Shown here in pieces: positions 61,663 through 64,000 of a stretch of 64,000 bases of DNA (position 1 is the stretch's first letter; the number at the start of each line of letters is the position of its first letter). Made by a program: the position numbers and the translations under genes. Origin of the DNA: Laterigemmans sp052161645 (GTDB lineage: Bacteria > Planctomycetota > Planctomycetia > Pirellulales > Pirellulaceae); assembly GCA_052161645.1 (NCBI GenBank), contig CP197414.1; one strand, written 5' to 3'. The notes beneath the pieces are model-generated. The model worked only from the letters and a program-made list of their open reading frames with translations, had not been told where the DNA came from and ran no database searches.

Positions 61663-62955
61663 ATGCATCACAGCGACACGGCAGCCGCCGCGATTATTGC
61701 TGCCGACCCCAAAGCGAGATTGGCACTGCAGACGATCGCCCAGTTGAGCGAAGCGGGTTTCATCGGCTACTTGGCTGGGGGATGCGTTCGCGACGCGCTA
61801 CTCGACCGCCGCCCCAAAGATTACGACGTGGCTACCAACGCGCGACCCGACCAAATCCAACAGCTATTTGGCCCTCGACGCACCTTGGCAATCGGCGTTT
61901 CCTTTGGAGTGGTCTCTGTTTTACCCGAGCGACGTGGTGAGTTCGACCCGGTAGAAGTGGCCACTTTTCGCAGCGACGGTGCCTACACCGATGGCCGTCG
62001 CCCTGATGTCGTCCACTTTAGCACTCCAGAACTCGACGCGCACCGCCGAGACTTCACCATTAACGGCATGTTTTTTGACCCCCTAACCAAACAAGTCATT
62101 GATTTTGTCGGCGGTCATGAAGACTTGGCCCAGCGACAATTAAGGGCAATCGGTAATCCCGTCGCGCGGTTTGCTGAGGACAAACTGCGTCTGCTGCGAG
62201 CAGTCCGCTTTGCCACCACCTACAACTTTGCCATCGAACCACTGACCTTCCAAGCTGTTCGCGAACACGCCGCCGATGTAACCGTCTGCAGCGGTGAACG
62301 GATCGGGGCCGAAATGCGACGCCTGCTAGCTAACAAACATGCCGACCGGGGCGTCGAACTGTTGCTCGAAAGCCAACTCGCCGCCGCGATCATGCCCAGC
62401 CTGAATACCGCGTTATCCGATCCGCAACGCATGAACTCCCTGCAAGCTCTATTGCGAGAACTGACCGCAGGGGATTTCCCGGCACGTCTAGCCGGTTTGG
62501 CGGGAAGCGCTGGCGAAGCCGCTGCAACCGCTCTCGATGAACTGGCCAGCAACTGGCGATTATCCAATGAAGAATCCGCCGCCGCACACACCGCGCTCAA
62601 ATACCTACCCCAGTTGCTTAACGCAGACCTAATAGCTTGGTCAGAATTACAGCCCTTGCTGGTCAGTCGCCACAGCAGTTGTGCCATTGAACTCACGCGA
62701 GCCACAATCGCTTCCACTCACACTGAAACAGCAGCTTGGCAGCGCCTGGCGGCAACTCAACAACTCCCTCCCGACCAGCTCAATCCGCCACCACTGTTGA
62801 CCGGCGCCGACCTTATCTCACTCGGCCTACAACCAGGCCCCGAGTTCAAGCGATTACTGGAGCGAGCGCGAGCCGCACAACTGGACGGCGAAATTTCTTC
62901 GAGCGAAGAAGCACTATCTGCAGTCTCCGAGCAGCGCTGGGTGGACCCCTCGTGA
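61663..62955 (+). CDS. CCA tRNA nucleotidyltransferase / poly(A)-polymerase family
   Basis: 430 residues from the ATG at 61663; the frame is open further upstream to 61555 but would run over the Nudix start. Adds CCA to tRNA 3' ends or poly(A). Class II nucleotidyltransferase motifs: YLAGGCVRDALLDRRPKDYDVATNA with the two catalytic Asp, then RRDFTINGMFFDP, RFAEDKLRLLRAVRFATTYNF. The C-terminal half is helical and poorly conserved, as usual. Its stop overlaps a GTG of the next gene (GTGA). Confidence 0.88.
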   Translation: MHHSDTAAAAIIAADPKARLALQTIAQLSEAGFIGYLAGGCVRDALLDRRPKDYDVATNARPDQIQQLFGPRRTLAIGVSFGVVSVLPERRGEFDPVEVATFRSDGAYTDGRRPDVVHFSTPELDAHRRDFTINGMFFDPLTKQVIDFVGGHEDLAQRQLRAIGNPVARFAEDKLRLLRAVRFATTYNFAIEPLTFQAVREHAADVTVCSGERIGAEMRRLLANKHADRGVELLLESQLAAAIMPSLNTALSDPQRMNSLQALLRELTAGDFPARLAGLAGSAGEAAATALDELASNWRLSNEESAAAHTALKYLPQLLNADLIAWSELQPLLVSRHSSCAIELTRATIASTHTETAAWQRLAATQQLPPDQLNPPPLLTGADLISLGLQPGPEFKRLLERARAAQLDGEISSSEEALSAVSEQRWVDPS

Positions 62956-64000
62956 AACCAACCACTGCGAATCTTATCACCCAGTCAACTGCATCCCAGC
63001 CGGTTGCATCCCAGCACGCTGTACCCCTAGGGCCAGCGGCCGGAGCAGCCTGTGGTTTGACCGCCGCACTCGGATACGCCGGCGCTAACGCGGCTCTCCG
63101 CGCAGCAACAGAAACCGATGCTATTTTGGTTTCTGCTGTCAAGGCAATTCCCACGATTCTAGCTTGCCTGCCCCTGCTGCTGTTGCTCCGCTGGCGAGGC
63201 CGACCCGTGGCCACGTCGTGGCGAACGCTGCCGCTGCTGCTGGCCGGGGTCACCGTCGGGCAATTATTCGGAAACCTGCTGTTTCAAGTTTCCCTGGGCA
63301 TTATCGGACTGGCTTTAGCCGTACCGCTAAACCTCAGCGCCATGATTATTGCCGGGGCAATCTTAGGACGCGTGATGCTGGGTGAACCCGTTTCGCGGCG
63401 CACAATCGTGGCGATCATCGTGTTGATCGTTGCAGCCAGCGTGCTCTCACTCGGTGGCCAAGCCATCACCATCGAAGGTGCGATCACCTGGCAGCGAATG
63501 GCTTTCGGACTGCTGACTATCATCATTTCGGGTGTCGCATACGCATTTTTCGGAGTAGCCCTCCGGCGCTCGCTGCGCGAAGGCATGAGCGTGCCGCTGG
63601 CAATGTGCATCTCCGGAACAGTCGGCGCCTTATTGCTGGGTCCGATCGCCGTCAATCAAATGGGACTGGAGAAAATTGCGGAAACATCAAACAGCCAATG
63701 GCTAATGATGTTCATCGCCGGCGGACTTAATATGGCGGCCTTTTTTATGCTCTCTTTCTCCTTGCGCGCCATTCCCGTGGTGGCGGTCAACTTGCTGAAC
63801 GCCACCCAAGCCACCCTGGCCGCGTTGATGGGCGTCTTGATGTTTTCCGAACCACTGACCAGACCGTTGCTGATCGGATCACTGTTGACAGTTGCCGGCT
63901 TAGTGGTGCTTGGCTCCGGTGGCCAAAGCCTCTCGCCGCGAAGATTTTTCCGCAGCAAATCCTCATCCGGCAAGCAGCCCGAAAACAACGCTCAAGCCAC
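62952..64000 (+). CDS. EamA/DMT-family transporter (partial, runs off the window)
   Basis: Begins with GTG at 62952 overlapping the previous stop. The frame is open to the window edge, about 349 residues so far. About ten hydrophobic segments appear: ACGLTAALGYAGANAA, TILACLPLLLLL, LLLAGVTVGQLFGNLLFQVSLG, ALAVPLNLSAMIIAG, IVAIIVLIVAASVLSLGG, and a second half ending VVAVNLLNATQATLAALMG, LLIGSLLTVAGLVVLG. The duplicated five-helix pattern and the ALAVPLNLSA stretch fit EamA transporters for metabolites. The last residues before the edge are hydrophilic, so the stop is probably close. Confidence 0.8.
   Translation, partial: MKPTTANLITQSTASQPVASQHAVPLGPAAGAACGLTAALGYAGANAALRAATETDAILVSAVKAIPTILACLPLLLLLRWRGRPVATSWRTLPLLLAGVTVGQLFGNLLFQVSLGIIGLALAVPLNLSAMIIAGAILGRVMLGEPVSRRTIVAIIVLIVAASVLSLGGQAITIEGAITWQRMAFGLLTIIISGVAYAFFGVALRRSLREGMSVPLAMCISGTVGALLLGPIAVNQMGLEKIAETSNSQWLMMFIAGGLNMAAFFMLSFSLRAIPVVAVNLLNATQATLAALMGVLMFSEPLTRPLLIGSLLTVAGLVVLGSGGQSLSPRRFFRSKSSSGKQPENNAQA

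Noticed and set aside
61179..61940. 253-codon plus-strand ORF over the Nudix gene
   Set aside because: Overlaps both the Nudix gene and the CCA enzyme start in other frames, with shadow-like Arg/Pro/Ser composition.

Overview
The window reads as chromosomal DNA from a planctomycete, probably of the Pirellulaceae type. The evidence is the set of families present: a DUF1592/DUF1588-type cytochrome-like protein translationally coupled to a Tat-exported DUF1552 protein, ECF-type sigma factors placed directly before large Ser/Thr kinases, a PEP-CTERM protein with a lamin-tail domain, YHYH and HEAT-repeat proteins, a RAYT-like transposase, and many non-ATG starts. No rRNA, intact tRNA, CRISPR array or prophage is visible.

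Layout. 1-2564: HEAT-like protein and two small membrane/secreted proteins. 2621-6327: a BlaI-M56 protease-thioredoxin fusion gene, its candidate operators, and a broken DUF4349 gene. 6520-13323: lipid A acyltransferase-like gene, the DUF1592/DUF1552 pair and a K+ channel with TrkA domains. 13541-18447: hypF-hypC-hypD-hypE, the NiFe-hydrogenase CN/CO ligand maturation genes, compactly coupled but without hypA, hypB or hydrogenase subunits. 18521-27527: housekeeping and scattered genes (TspO, Psd, a beta-propeller protein, PurQ, a creatininase-family amidohydrolase, a large proline-rich membrane protein, PurU, a Cys-cluster protein). 27645-35103: acyltransferase, PEP-CTERM protein, ArsR regulator, CutC and a TlpA-like lipoprotein. 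35214-38486: sigma factor plus a kinase carrying an extracytoplasmic TAXI-type binding domain. 38487-39279: repeats, a tRNA-like relic and a terminator. 39280-43206: membrane, HEAT, M48 protease and MORN-repeat proteins. 43451-49935: an intact BlaI/M56 locus with twin operators, followed by a decayed second copy in convergent orientation. 50168-54962: HGSNAT-like acyltransferase, RMD1-like protein, amine-oxidase-like flavoprotein and YHYH protein. 55258-58122: a second sigma-kinase pair. 58211-64000: RAYT gene with nearby GGGACAGG repeats, FabF, Nudix, CCA-adding enzyme and an EamA transporter cut by the window end.

The most interesting thread is the BlaI-M56 family, present three times in different states: an intact two-gene operon (43525-48074) behind two 17-bp dyads, an in-frame fusion of repressor and protease into one polypeptide (2621-5452), and a pseudogene that has lost the repressor N-terminus and the protease domain (48487-49935). 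The intact and fused versions carry carboxypeptidase-regulatory-like beta domains and end in a thioredoxin-like domain with a CxxC motif. This is not the usual BlaR1 penicillin-binding sensor and suggests a redox- or envelope-sensing signalling system. The kinase-TAXI fusion at 35937 is a second unusual sensor.
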